A stretch of DNA of 32,490 nt, taken from the NCBI RefSeq assembly GCF_001984095.1, contig NZ_LYVQ01000057.1, positions 1-32,490 of the forward strand, read 5' to 3'. Below are positions 17,930 to 26,393 of the stretch, in pieces. The notes beneath the pieces were generated by a model. It was not told the origin of the DNA. It ran no database searches and saw nothing but the letters and a program-made list of their open reading frames with translations. The stretch's first letter is position 1. Every line of letters begins with the position of its first letter. The DNA is from Pelomonas sp. KK5 (lineage in GTDB: Bacteria > Pseudomonadota > Gammaproteobacteria > Burkholderiales > Burkholderiaceae_C). Both the position numbers and the translations under genes were made by a program.

Positions 17930-18277
17930 TCAGAGCGGCAGGCCGTTGCTCGCCCGCAAGTCCTCGACAGCCGCCGCCGACATCCACAGCAGCGTGTTGA
18001 GGTAGTCCTCCAGGCAGGCCACCAGCGGCTCGCGCGGTCCCTCGCGCCAGGCGGCCGACGAGTAGAAGGCGTCCTGCTGGGCCACCATCTGCTCGCGGCT
18101 GTCGAAGGCGCGGATCAGGTAGAAGCTCTCGTGCTCATGGTCCGAGCGGCCGAAGGCCACCACGTCCATGCCGCTGGATCGCACCAGCGGCAGGGCCAGG
18201 CGGAAGGCCTCGATGAAGCGGTCGGCGCTGCCGGGCTTGAGCTTGTAGCTGCGGATCTCGACGAACTTGCGGGCCAT
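17930..18277 (-). CDS. NIPSNAP family protein
   Basis: This 115-residue protein is a predicted dimeric alpha/beta ferredoxin-like barrel of the NIPSNAP family. It begins VEIRSYKLKPGSADRFIEAF, the usual first strand and helix, and later has SFYLIRAFDSREQMVAQQDAFYSSAAWREGP, the characteristic second strand and helix with paired Trp/Gly. No signal peptide is present. Its biochemical role is unknown. Met codons at 18283 and 18277 are both possible; 18277 gives the family-like MARKFVEIRSY start. It begins 18 bases after the lipoprotein stop and is probably on that transcript. Confidence 0.82.
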   Translation of the reverse strand: MARKFVEIRSYKLKPGSADRFIEAFRLALPLVRSSGMDVVAFGRSDHEHESFYLIRAFDSREQMVAQQDAFYSSAAWREGPREPLVACLEDYLNTLLWMSAAAVEDLRASNGLPL

Positions 18278-18295
18278 GAGCACCCCCGAGACGGA

Positions 18296-18805
18296 CTAGC
18301 GCGAAGCCTCGGCCACGCAGCCTTCCTTGCCGCCTGCGCACGCCGCGAAACTGCCCTTCTCGAAGAACACCCGCGCGCGGTCGCTCTCGGCCTGCGTGGG
18401 CTTGCTCATGCGCCACTCGTCCTGCTCCTTCATCTTGTAGCGGATGAAGCCGGCGTCCGGATCGAACTGGTAGAACGGATAGGTGTCGCGGAAGCCACCG
18501 ATCACCAGGGCCGGCGCGAAGAGCAGGATGCTGGTGGCCATGGTCCCGCCGTTCACATGCAGCGGCAACAGGCCGAACATCGTCTGCCCGCCGGCGCTTG
18601 TGGCCTTGAACAGGTACTGGCCGGTCGCCTTGGACGCCAGCGGCAGTTGCTGCGGCAGCTCCGCATTGCTGGCCATGCCGCCGCTGAGCGACAGCTTGGT
18701 GCCCGGCGCCGCGGCGTCAAGGCGGGACACCGTCGAGCAAGCCTGCAAGGCCAGCAGTGCCAGCGCAGCGATTCCGCTGCGCCATGCCAATTGATGCGTC
18801 TTCAT
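18296..18805 (-). CDS. Uncharacterised lipoprotein
   Basis: This 169-residue protein carries a lipoprotein signal: a basic start, a hydrophobic core ALALLALQ and the lipobox LQAC with Cys22 as lipidation site. Residues +2 and +3 are Ser and Thr, which favours sorting to the outer membrane. I recognise no domain. The middle (TMATSILLFAPALVIGGFRDTYPFYQF) is hydrophobic and could be a membrane or interface segment. The C-terminus has two cysteines (FAACAGGKEGC) that might form a disulfide. AGGA sits about ten bases before the chosen ATG; a longer start at 18847 would overlap the receptor gene. It follows the TonB receptor by 28 bases, so it may be an accessory to that system. Confidence 0.8.
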   Translation of the reverse strand: MKTHQLAWRSGIAALALLALQACSTVSRLDAAAPGTKLSLSGGMASNAELPQQLPLASKATGQYLFKATSAGGQTMFGLLPLHVNGGTMATSILLFAPALVIGGFRDTYPFYQFDPDAGFIRYKMKEQDEWRMSKPTQAESDRARVFFEKGSFAACAGGKEGCVAEASR

Positions 18806-18833
18806 CTGTTGTTGTCCTATCCCTGGGCGATGC

Positions 18834-21332
18834 TCACATCTTCGCACTGAACTCGATCGCCACCGAGCGCGGCGCCGTCACGTTGGCGGTGCGCGAGCCG
18901 ACGGCCGAACCCAGCGGGCTGACGTAGGCCACGTACTGCTTGTCGGTCAGGTTGTTGATCACCGCGGCCACGCCCCACTTCTTCTGCGGTGCATCCCAAC
19001 CCACGCGCAGGTCGAAGCGCTGGGTCGGGCTGCCGACGCGGAAGGCCGGGACGCTGCCGCAGGTGTACTTGTCGCTGGTCTCGGCGTTGCAGCGGGCCGC
19101 GCCGGAGTAGGCCCAGTTCAGCGTGGCGCTGCCCTCGCCGCCCAGCATGCCGTAGCGGGCGTTCACGCCCAGCGTGGCCGAGACGCGCGGCGTGCCGACC
19201 GGCTGGCCGTCCATGGTGATCGTCGTGGCCGCGTCCTTGGCATAGGCGTAGTGCTTGTAGGTCTGGTTGATCAGCTCGGTGGCGCCGGACAGGCGCCAGT
19301 TCGGGTTGATCTGCCAGTAGCCTTCCAGGTCGGCGCCGTTGGCCTTCTGGTCGGACACGTTGACGACATAGGTCAGGATGCCCGAGGAGCTCTTGCTGGT
19401 GCCGATCGATTGCAGGTTGTTGAAGTCGTAGTGGAACAGCGAGGCGGTGTAGAACAGGCCCGCGTCCTGGATGCTGCCCTTGATGCCCATCTCGTAGTTG
19501 GTGATGGTCTCGGGGCTGAAGGTGCTGACGCCTTCCTTGTAGATCGCGTTGAAGCCGCCGGCCTGGTAGCCGCGCGTCACCGAAGCGAACAGCATCGTGT
19601 CCTTGTTCAGCTTGTGGTCGATCACCAGGCGCGGGCTGGTGTTGTTCCACGAGGCGCTGCTGCGCACCACGGAGTTCGTGGCCTGCGGGCTGTTGAAGTT
19701 GATGTTGCTGGTCATCAGCGCGTAGAGGTCGTCGCCGAGGTTGGGCGACAGGCCCGCGGCCACCAGCGTGCCCTTCAGCTGCGCCAGCGACATGCCCAGC
19801 TGCGCGGCCACGGCCGTCATCGTGGCGTCGCTGTTGACGCCGGTGAAGAAGCCGAAGCGACCCAGCGCGCCCAGCACCGCGTCCAGCTCGGGCGCCACGC
19901 GCGTCGGGTTGTACCAGGTGAAGCTCTTGCTGTCGTGGGTGAAGCGCACGCCGCCGGTGAGGTTGGTGTCCTTCGTCAGCTTCCAGATCACGTCGCCATA
20001 GGCCGCCACCGCCTTGTTGACGCCGGTGTTGTACATGGACTCGGTCCAGGGCAGGCCCGAGACATTGATCGCCGGGATGCCGCCCAGCGCCGCCAACTGG
20101 TTGGTGATGCCGAAGGGCGTCAGCAGCCCGCCGCTGGCGTTGCCGGTGACCAGGTCGACGGTGGCGGTGTTGGAGTACAGCGCGGTCTGCTGCTTCGCGT
20201 TCTCGTGGAAGGCGCTGACGCCGGCCACCCAGTCAAGCTTGTCGCTGCTGCCGTTGAGGCGGAACTCCTGCTGCCAGCTGCGGTTCTTCTCGAAGTTGCC
20301 GGTGGACAGCGAGGTCAGGAACACGCCGTTGCCGTCGTTGTCCTGCACGTTCTGGGCGGTGAAGCCGCGGTAGGCGGTCGTGCTGGTGAAGGTGGCGAAA
20401 TCGAGGTCGTGGGTCAGCCGCAGCGTGACGCCATCGAACTTGCGCGCTTCCTTCGCATCGGGGTAGTTGTTGGTGAAGGTCTTGCGGATCGGGTTGAGCC
20501 AGGTGCTCGGGTCTTCCGGGAAGGGGTTGGTGGCGAGCTTGGTGTCCGAGGGCAGCGCGATGATGGCGCGCGGCTTCTGGCTCAGCTGCTCGTGCTCCCA
20601 GGTCAGCAGCGCCGTCGTGTCGCCGCCGGTCCACTTGAGCGCGGCGCGGGTGCCCCAGCCGTCGTCGCCGCCCCACTTGCTGCCGTCGTAGAGGTTGGTC
20701 TGCCAGCCGTCCTTGTGCTCGCGCACGGCGGAGAAGCGGAAGGCGGTGCTGTCGTTGATCGCCGCGTTGCCCAGCACCTCGGCATGGTGCTGGCCCTGGT
20801 TGCCCAGGCGCAGCAGCACGCTGGTCTCGCTCTGGCGGCCCGGCTCGTTGCTGATGATGGAGATCGCGCCACCGGCGGCATTGCGGCCGAACAGCGTGCC
20901 CTGCGGGCCCTTGAGCACCTCCACCCGCTTGACGTCGTTGAAGTTCAGCAGCGCGCCGCCGGTCTTGCCGGCATAGACGCCGTTCAGGTAGATGCCCACC
21001 GGCGCGTCGGTGCCGATGCCGAAGTCGCCGCTCCCGAGGCCGCGCATCTTGTACTCGGGCTGGGTCGGCTGCGAGGCCTCCACGCTGAGGCCCGGCACCA
21101 GGCCGTCGAGCCCGGCCATGCTGGTGGCGCCCACCGCCTTGATCGTGTCCGCGCCCAGCACGCTCATCGTGATCGGCACCTCCTGCAGCTGCTGCAGCCG
21201 GCTCTGGCCGGTGACCTGCACGACGCCGAGGTTCTGCACCGGCGCATCGCCGCTCTTGGCTGCATCCTGCGCGAAGGCGGGCGCCAGGGCGGCCGCGGCG
21301 GCCATGGCGATCAGGGTCTGGCTTGCTTTCAT
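18834..21332 (-). CDS. TonB-dependent outer-membrane receptor
   Basis: This 832-residue outer-membrane receptor has a signal peptide cleaved near AFA|QDA (residue 21) and a TonB-box-like VVQVTGQ at about 37-43. The plug domain includes EVPITMSVLGADTI, MRGLGSGDF, VGIYLNGVYAG and KRVEVLKGPQGTLFGRNAAGGAISI, followed by a beta-barrel of about 600 residues. This plug type is common among Sphingomonas and Caulobacter receptors for organic ligands as well as iron chelates, so the cargo cannot be read off. The C-terminus is IEFSAKM; the final Met is unusual because barrel proteins normally end in Phe or another aromatic residue. GAGGAG lies upstream of the ATG. It follows the diheme cytochrome gene by 45 bases. 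Confidence 0.95.
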   Translation of the reverse strand: MKASQTLIAMAAAAALAPAFAQDAAKSGDAPVQNLGVVQVTGQSRLQQLQEVPITMSVLGADTIKAVGATSMAGLDGLVPGLSVEASQPTQPEYKMRGLGSGDFGIGTDAPVGIYLNGVYAGKTGGALLNFNDVKRVEVLKGPQGTLFGRNAAGGAISIISNEPGRQSETSVLLRLGNQGQHHAEVLGNAAINDSTAFRFSAVREHKDGWQTNLYDGSKWGGDDGWGTRAALKWTGGDTTALLTWEHEQLSQKPRAIIALPSDTKLATNPFPEDPSTWLNPIRKTFTNNYPDAKEARKFDGVTLRLTHDLDFATFTSTTAYRGFTAQNVQDNDGNGVFLTSLSTGNFEKNRSWQQEFRLNGSSDKLDWVAGVSAFHENAKQQTALYSNTATVDLVTGNASGGLLTPFGITNQLAALGGIPAINVSGLPWTESMYNTGVNKAVAAYGDVIWKLTKDTNLTGGVRFTHDSKSFTWYNPTRVAPELDAVLGALGRFGFFTGVNSDATMTAVAAQLGMSLAQLKGTLVAAGLSPNLGDDLYALMTSNINFNSPQATNSVVRSSASWNNTSPRLVIDHKLNKDTMLFASVTRGYQAGGFNAIYKEGVSTFSPETITNYEMGIKGSIQDAGLFYTASLFHYDFNNLQSIGTSKSSSGILTYVVNVSDQKANGADLEGYWQINPNWRLSGATELINQTYKHYAYAKDAATTITMDGQPVGTPRVSATLGVNARYGMLGGEGSATLNWAYSGAARCNAETSDKYTCGSVPAFRVGSPTQRFDLRVGWDAPQKKWGVAAVINNLTDKQYVAYVSPLGSAVGSRTANVTAPRSVAIEFSAKM

Positions 21333-21377
21333 GCGCGCTTGCTCCTCTTTGCTGGTTTTGCTTGCTGTTGTTCGGGG

Positions 21378-22559
21378 TCAGGTCTTGTCCGTCGGCACGC
21401 ACTGCCCCGGCATGGCCTTGATCCAGTCGCGGATCAGCTTCAGGCCTTCCTCGTGGACGGTGCTGCGGCCCAGCTCGGGCATCATGATCCCGCCCTCGGT
21501 GGACGAGAGGCGGAAGGGCATGATCGACGCGTCCGGCTGGCCCGGCACGATGCCGAAGCCGCGGTCGCCGGTGCCCTTGCCCGCGGCCACCGGCGGCTTG
21601 CACAGGCCCAGCACGCGGTTGGGCGGCAGGAAGGGCTCGAGGTTCAGCCCGGTGTTGTTGGCCGCGCCGACCGGGTTGTGGCAGTGGGCGCAGTTGATGT
21701 CCAGATACGCGCGGGCGCGCGCCTCCAGCGGCAGGGCCGGGTCGCGCCAGTCGGCGTTCTTCGGGATCGTGGCGGCCTCGGCGGGCAGGCCCGTCAGGAA
21801 GCCGGCCTTCACCAGGTGCTCCAGCTGGTTCTCGGTGGCGCCGCCGGCATAGGTGAAGGGCCGGTTCAGGTGGCGCGCCTTCAGGCCGATCGGCTGCAGT
21901 TCCTTGCCCTTGATCTTCGCCACATGGCAGCTGGCGCACTGGTTGGTGTTGGGCACCACGTAGGTGAACGAGTGGCTGGCGCCGCTCTTCTCGTCCTTCA
22001 GCGTCAGCGCGGCCTCGTCGCCGGTGCGGGACAGCACGGCCTCGGTCTGCTCGGCGTTCCACACATAGGGCAGCGCGACCCAGCCTTCCGTGCGATGCAC
22101 CAGCACGCGGGTCTCGATCAGGCGCACGCGGGACAGGTCCAGCGTGCGGCCGTCCAGCAGGTCGGCGTTGCTGCTGCTCGTTGCGGTCTGCAGCAGCGCG
22201 CCGTCCGCCTTCGGGTAGTAGAAGGTCTTGGTGATCACCGTGCCGACCGGCAGCTCGAAAGCAGCCTCCGGCGCGTACTTGCCCGGTGGCGTGCCGGCCG
22301 GCATCCAGATCGTGCGCAGCTTGTGCGCGTAGTCGCTGAACAGCGGGGTGTTGAGCTCGTAGGGCTGCACGCCCTCGTTGAGCTCCACGCGCAGCGCGCC
22401 GGTCCTGAACTGGTGCCAGTCGCTGAGCCTGGCGGGCTGGCCCTCGGGGATGAAGGCCGCGGGGGCGTTGGTGTTCTTGCAGGCGGTGAGCGAGGCGGCC
22501 AGGGCGGCGCCGAGCACCAGCGCGCCAGCGGCGCGCCAGAGGGTGACTACGTTGTACAT
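21378..22559 (-). CDS. Diheme c-type cytochrome lipoprotein (SO2930/HNE_0200 family)
   Basis: This 393-residue protein has a lipoprotein signal with lipobox LTAC (Cys27) and two heme c attachment motifs, CASCH in NTNQCASCHVAKIKG and CAHCH in INCAHCHNPVG. It should be lipid-anchored in the periplasm with two hemes. The N-terminal half contains conserved blocks such as YELNTPLFSDYAHKLRTIWMP and PVGTVITKTFYYP. These match my recollection of the SO2930/HNE_0200 family (TIGR03806), whose genes normally sit next to the TIGR03805 beta-helix genes. That partner is 19 bases upstream here. The reaction is unknown; heme suggests electron transfer or a peroxidase-like oxidation of a ligand. Confidence 0.9.
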   Translation of the reverse strand: MYNVVTLWRAAGALVLGAALAASLTACKNTNAPAAFIPEGQPARLSDWHQFRTGALRVELNEGVQPYELNTPLFSDYAHKLRTIWMPAGTPPGKYAPEAAFELPVGTVITKTFYYPKADGALLQTATSSSNADLLDGRTLDLSRVRLIETRVLVHRTEGWVALPYVWNAEQTEAVLSRTGDEAALTLKDEKSGASHSFTYVVPNTNQCASCHVAKIKGKELQPIGLKARHLNRPFTYAGGATENQLEHLVKAGFLTGLPAEAATIPKNADWRDPALPLEARARAYLDINCAHCHNPVGAANNTGLNLEPFLPPNRVLGLCKPPVAAGKGTGDRGFGIVPGQPDASIMPFRLSSTEGGIMMPELGRSTVHEEGLKLIRDWIKAMPGQCVPTDKT

Positions 22560-22578
22560 CGGGATCTTGTCTCGGAAA

Positions 22579-23835
22579 TCAGGCGCTGCGGCCCTTCAGT
22601 TCGACGGCCGGGAGCCGCGGCAGTTCGCAGTCGTGCGTCTGGGTGTCGACCTTGGGCGACTTGTACTTGTTCGGGCCGTCGGCGTTGAGGACCTCGGTCT
22701 TGCCGTTCTTCACACAGATGCGCTCCTCGGCGACGCCGGCGCGCTTCTCGTCCACGTAGCCGTCCCACAGCACGTCGGGGAAGCGGCCGTTGATGCCGAA
22801 CATCATCGTCTTCAGCGTCTTCAGGTCCAGGCCGTCAGGCGAGTCGCCACCGCCGCTGAAGCGGTTGTCCAGCACATAGATGGCGCGCGGGTACGGGTCG
22901 TAATCCGGCTCGGTGCCGCCCTGGGTGAAGTAGCCGGTCGAGTAGTAGCTCGACACGATGATGTTGGCCGTCTGGTTGTCGGCGATGTCGTTGTCGAAGA
23001 TCTCGACCTTGGAGTTGCTGTTGATGACAACACCCGACCCCGCCGGCACGCTGGCCACCGCCGTGCCCTTGGCGCCGAAGTTGCCGAGGTTGTTCTTGAC
23101 CGCCTTGTTCTTGTAGACCCGCGTGCCGTAGCCGTGCTGGGTCAGGTTGGGCATGTTGAACACGAGGATGCCGCCGGTGTTGCCGGTGGCCACGTTCTCG
23201 TACACGTCCGCATTGATCGTGTTCTCGATCTCGATGCCGGCCACGTTCTGCTCGGCATGGCAGCGGCGCACGATCACGTCGCGGCTCTGGCCCACATAGA
23301 TGCCGGCGTCGGCCGCGCCCCAGGCCTCGGAGTCCTCGATCAGCACGTTCTTCGTCTTGACCGGATAGATGCCGTAAGGGCCGTTGCTGGTCTTGGGGCC
23401 GCCGGTCCAGCGCACGCGCACGTTGCGCACGGTGATGTTCTCGCCGTCGTTGATCTTGACGCCGTCGCCCTTGCTGTCCTCGATGGTCAAGCCTTCCAGC
23501 GTGAAGTCGCTGGCGTAGACGATCAGGCCTTCGGGGCCGGAGAGCTGGTCCTTGAACGAGACGATGGTCTTGTCCTTGCCGGCGCCGCGGAGGGTGACGC
23601 CGTTGGCGCGCAGCGAGAGCCCGCGGTCGAAGTGGTAGCGGCCGGCCGGGATCTCCACCACCGAGCCGGGCTTGGCGTCGAGCAGCGCTTCCTGGATCTT
23701 CTTCTGCAGTTCGCCGTCGACCTTCAGGTCACCGGCGATGCCGCCCTCGGCGGATGCCGGGGCCGCCTCCTGCTTCGAGCAGCCGGCGGCCAGCGCCAAT
23801 GCCGCAGCCACGGCCAACACCGTCTTGATTCCCAT
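22579..23835 (-). CDS. Right-handed parallel beta-helix lipoprotein
   Basis: This 418-residue protein has a lipoprotein signal with lipobox AAGC (Cys19). It continues with a NosD/pectate-lyase-like right-handed parallel beta-helix seen as recurring short strands (GVTLRGAGKDKTIVSF, ITVRNVRV, VLIEDSEAWGAADAGIYVGQSRDVIVRRC, VAGIEIENTINADVYENVATGNTGGILVFN, VEIFDNDIADN). It matches the family I recall as TIGR03805, found as a gene pair with the diheme cytochrome family directly downstream. Beta-helices bind or cleave polysaccharides or, in NosD, assist copper-site assembly; no lyase catalytic residues can be assigned. It is the first gene of the system and is preceded by an inverted repeat at 23854-23865. 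Confidence 0.88.
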   Translation of the reverse strand: MGIKTVLAVAAALALAAGCSKQEAAPASAEGGIAGDLKVDGELQKKIQEALLDAKPGSVVEIPAGRYHFDRGLSLRANGVTLRGAGKDKTIVSFKDQLSGPEGLIVYASDFTLEGLTIEDSKGDGVKINDGENITVRNVRVRWTGGPKTSNGPYGIYPVKTKNVLIEDSEAWGAADAGIYVGQSRDVIVRRCHAEQNVAGIEIENTINADVYENVATGNTGGILVFNMPNLTQHGYGTRVYKNKAVKNNLGNFGAKGTAVASVPAGSGVVINSNSKVEIFDNDIADNQTANIIVSSYYSTGYFTQGGTEPDYDPYPRAIYVLDNRFSGGGDSPDGLDLKTLKTMMFGINGRFPDVLWDGYVDEKRAGVAEERICVKNGKTEVLNADGPNKYKSPKVDTQTHDCELPRLPAVELKGRSA

Positions 23836-23853
23836 GCGAGCGTCTCACTCCAG

Positions 23854-23865
23854 ATAACTTGTTAT
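23854..23865. promoter_or_regulatory. Inverted repeat, candidate operator of the beta-helix/cytochrome/TonB operon
   Basis: ATAACTTGTTAT has 5-base inverted arms (ATAAC/GTTAT) around TT and lies 19 bases before the first start codon of the operon. It stands out as AT-rich in a GC-rich genome. The size suits a GntR- or MarR-type dimer, but no regulator gene lies beside it. I see no certain -35/-10 pair in the 118-base gap at 23836-23953. Confidence 0.35.
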
Positions 23866-23953
23866 GTCCACGGTAGGGAAAACCGGGGTCTGGAGGAAAT
23901 ATAACGATGGCTAAGCGGGGCTTCGGCTAGTGTTTGCCCAGCCAATCAGGGTT

Positions 23954-25198
23954 TCAACTGGCAAGGAATTCCCGGACTCCCACCCCGGCCGCGCGGCCGC
24001 TGGCCAGGCTGGCGGTGAGCAGGTAGCCGCCGGTGGGGGCTTCCCAGTCGAGCATCTCGCCGGCGCAGAAGACGCCGGGCAGTTGCTTCAGCATGAGGCG
24101 CTCGTCGAGCGCCTCGAAGCGCACGCCGCCGGCGGTGCTGATCGCCTCGGCCACCGGGCGGGCGGCCGCGAGCGTGATCGGCAGCGCCTTCAGCGCGGCG
24201 GCCAGGCGCTGCGGATCGTGGTACTCGTCCTTGCTCAGCGCCTCGTGCAGCAGGCCGGCCTTCAGCCCCTCGATGCCGAGGCGGCTCTTCAGATGGGTGG
24301 ACAGCGAGCGGGAACCGCGCGGCCGCGCCACCTCGGCGGCGACGAAGGCGGCGTCGCGGTCGGGCAGCAGGTCCAGCTCGATGGTGGCCGAGCCGTGCGC
24401 GGCGATCTCGTCCCGGATGGCGGCGCTGGCGGCATAGACCAGCGAGCCCTCGATGCCCGTGGCGGTGATGACGAACTCGCCGCGGCGCTTGACGAAGCCG
24501 GGGCCGCTGAGCGCCACCGGCTTCACCGGCTGGCCGGCGAAGCGCTCGGCGAACAGCGGGCTCCAGGGCGTGGCGCGGTCGAAGCCGCAGTTGGCCGGCA
24601 GCAGCGGGGCGATGCCGTCGTCCTCGACGCCGCGCTGGCGCAGCAGGTCCACCCAGGCGCCGTTGGAGCCCAGCTGCGGCCAGGAGGCGCCGCCCAGCGC
24701 CAGCACGGTGGCGTCGGGCTTGACCGTTAGCACTTCACCGCCTGGCCGGGCGAAACGCAGCGCGCCCTCCTCATCCCAGCCGACCCAGCGCGAGCGCATG
24801 TGAAAGCGCACGCCCGCCTCGCGCAGCCGGTGCAGCCAGGCGCGCAGCAGCGGGGCCGCCTTCATGTCCTTCGGAAACACGCGGCCCGAGGTGCCGACGA
24901 AGGTCTCGATGCCGAGGCCCGCCGCCCACTCGCGCACGGCCGGCCCGTCGAGGCCGCGCAGCAGCGGCTCGATCTGCGGCGCCCGCGTGCCGAAGCGGGA
25001 CAGGAAGGGCTCGAAGGGCTCCGAGTGGGTGAGGTTCAGCCCGCCCTTGCCGGCCAGCAGGAACTTGCGGCCCACCGAGGCCATCGCGTCGTAGACATCC
25101 ACCGCGATGCCCTGCCCGGCCAGCGCTTCGGCCGCCATCAGGCCGGCGGGTCCGCCGCCGACGATGGCGACGCTGCGGGGTGATGGGGTGTTCGTCAT
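23954..25198 (-). CDS. BaiN/HI0933-like NAD(P)/FAD-dependent oxidoreductase (TIGR03862-like)
   Basis: This 414-residue flavoprotein has the dinucleotide-binding motif VAIVGGGPAGLMAAEAL at residues 10-26. The KFLLAGKGGLNLTHSEP segment is typical of the HI0933/BaiN family and GVFCAGEMLDWEAPTGGYLLTASLASGRAAG closes the FAD site near the C-terminus. The TIGR03862 subgroup, to which this sequence seems to belong, has no established reaction. BaiN homologues reduce bile-acid double bonds, but that should not be carried over. The start at 25198 is by homology; no Shine-Dalgarno sequence precedes it. It is 84 bases from the divergent importer ATPase, and 118 bases separate it from the beta-helix gene downstream, so it is probably transcribed separately. 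Confidence 0.88.
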   Translation of the reverse strand: MTNTPSPRSVAIVGGGPAGLMAAEALAGQGIAVDVYDAMASVGRKFLLAGKGGLNLTHSEPFEPFLSRFGTRAPQIEPLLRGLDGPAVREWAAGLGIETFVGTSGRVFPKDMKAAPLLRAWLHRLREAGVRFHMRSRWVGWDEEGALRFARPGGEVLTVKPDATVLALGGASWPQLGSNGAWVDLLRQRGVEDDGIAPLLPANCGFDRATPWSPLFAERFAGQPVKPVALSGPGFVKRRGEFVITATGIEGSLVYAASAAIRDEIAAHGSATIELDLLPDRDAAFVAAEVARPRGSRSLSTHLKSRLGIEGLKAGLLHEALSKDEYHDPQRLAAALKALPITLAAARPVAEAISTAGGVRFEALDERLMLKQLPGVFCAGEMLDWEAPTGGYLLTASLASGRAAGVGVREFLAS

Positions 25199-25282
25199 GG
25201 CACAGGAGGGACTGCTGGTGGGGGCAGGAGTGTAGGGCCTTGCCCTGATAGCGGGCCGGGACGGGCCAACGATACTGCCGCC

Positions 25283-26362
25283 ATGGCCAGCGTCACGATC
25301 CGGCAGGTGCGCAAGAGCTTCGGCACGACGCCGGTCCTGCACGGCGTGGACGTGGACATCCCGGCCGGCTCCTTCACCGTGCTGGTCGGCCCCTCGGGCT
25401 GCGGCAAGTCCACGCTGCTGCGCATGATCGCCGGCCTGGAGCAGATCGACGGCGGCGAGATCCGCATCGGCGAGCGCGTCGTCAACGATCTGCCGCCGAA
25501 GGAACGGGACATCGCGATGGTGTTCCAGAACTACGCGCTCTACCCGCACATGACGGTGCGCGACAACATGGCCTTCGCGCTGATGCTGGCCAAGCTGCCG
25601 CGCGCCGAGGTTGACGCCAAGGTGGCCCGCGCGGCCGAGATCCTCGCGCTCGACGCGCTGCTGGAGCGCTACCCGCGCCAGCTCTCCGGCGGCCAGCGCC
25701 AGCGGGTGGCGATGGGCCGGGCGATCGTGCGCGACCCGCAGGTCTTCCTGTTCGACGAGCCGCTGTCCAACCTGGACGCCAAGCTGCGCGTGGCGATGCG
25801 CAGCGAGATCAAGGAGTTGCACCAGCGCCTGGCCACCACCTCCGTCTACGTGACCCACGACCAGATCGAGGCGATGACGATGGGCGACCGCATCGTCGTG
25901 ATGCGCGACGGCCGGGTCGAGCAGGCGGGCCGGCCGCTGGCGCTCTACGACCAGCCTGCCAACCAGTTCGTGGCCGGCTTCATCGGCTCGCCGGCGATGA
26001 ACTTCCTGCCCGGCACGCTGCGGCATGCGGGCGGCGCGGCGCGGGTGGAACTGGCCGACGGCACGCAACTCGATGCGCCGCTGGGCGCCGGTGGCAGCGA
26101 CGGCCAGCCGGTCGTCTACGGCACGCGGCCCGAGCACCTGAGCCTGGTGGGCAGCGGCGGCATCGCGGCGCGCGTCGCGGTGCTGGAGCCCACCGGCATG
26201 GACACCTTCGTCGCCTGCCGCCACCACCAGGGCACCGAACTCTGCGCGGTGTTCCGCGAGCGCCACGAGTTCGCGCCCGGCACGACCATCCACCTGCAGC
26301 CCGACCTGCAGCGCGCCCATCTGTTCGACGCCGGCACCGGCCGGCGCCTTTCGATCGCCTGA
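25283..26362 (+). CDS. Sugar ABC transporter ATPase (UgpC/MalK family), second system
   Basis: This 359-residue ATPase has Walker A GPSGCGKST at 36-44, Gln82, LSGGQ at 134-138, Walker B VFLFDE at 154-159 and His192. It continues into a regulatory C-terminal domain with YGTRPEHL. It shares the exact motif positions of the ATPase at 11482 but differs through the rest, so the two are paralogues rather than a recent duplication. It opens the operon of a second importer and lies 31 bases before the binding-protein gene. The 84 bases upstream separate it from the divergent flavoprotein and hold its promoter; no operator is evident. Confidence 0.95.
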   Translation: MASVTIRQVRKSFGTTPVLHGVDVDIPAGSFTVLVGPSGCGKSTLLRMIAGLEQIDGGEIRIGERVVNDLPPKERDIAMVFQNYALYPHMTVRDNMAFALMLAKLPRAEVDAKVARAAEILALDALLERYPRQLSGGQRQRVAMGRAIVRDPQVFLFDEPLSNLDAKLRVAMRSEIKELHQRLATTSVYVTHDQIEAMTMGDRIVVMRDGRVEQAGRPLALYDQPANQFVAGFIGSPAMNFLPGTLRHAGGAARVELADGTQLDAPLGAGGSDGQPVVYGTRPEHLSLVGSGGIAARVAVLEPTGMDTFVACRHHQGTELCAVFRERHEFAPGTTIHLQPDLQRAHLFDAGTGRRLSIA

Positions 26363-26393
26363 GTCCCATCACAACGACAGCAGGAGACACGCC

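Noticed and set aside
19251-22688. Very long plus-strand open frame of 1145 codons opposite the TonB receptor and cytochrome genes
   Set aside because: It is the mirror of GC-rich codons in the real genes; its product is an Arg/His/Val/Ala-rich low-complexity string without any domain.
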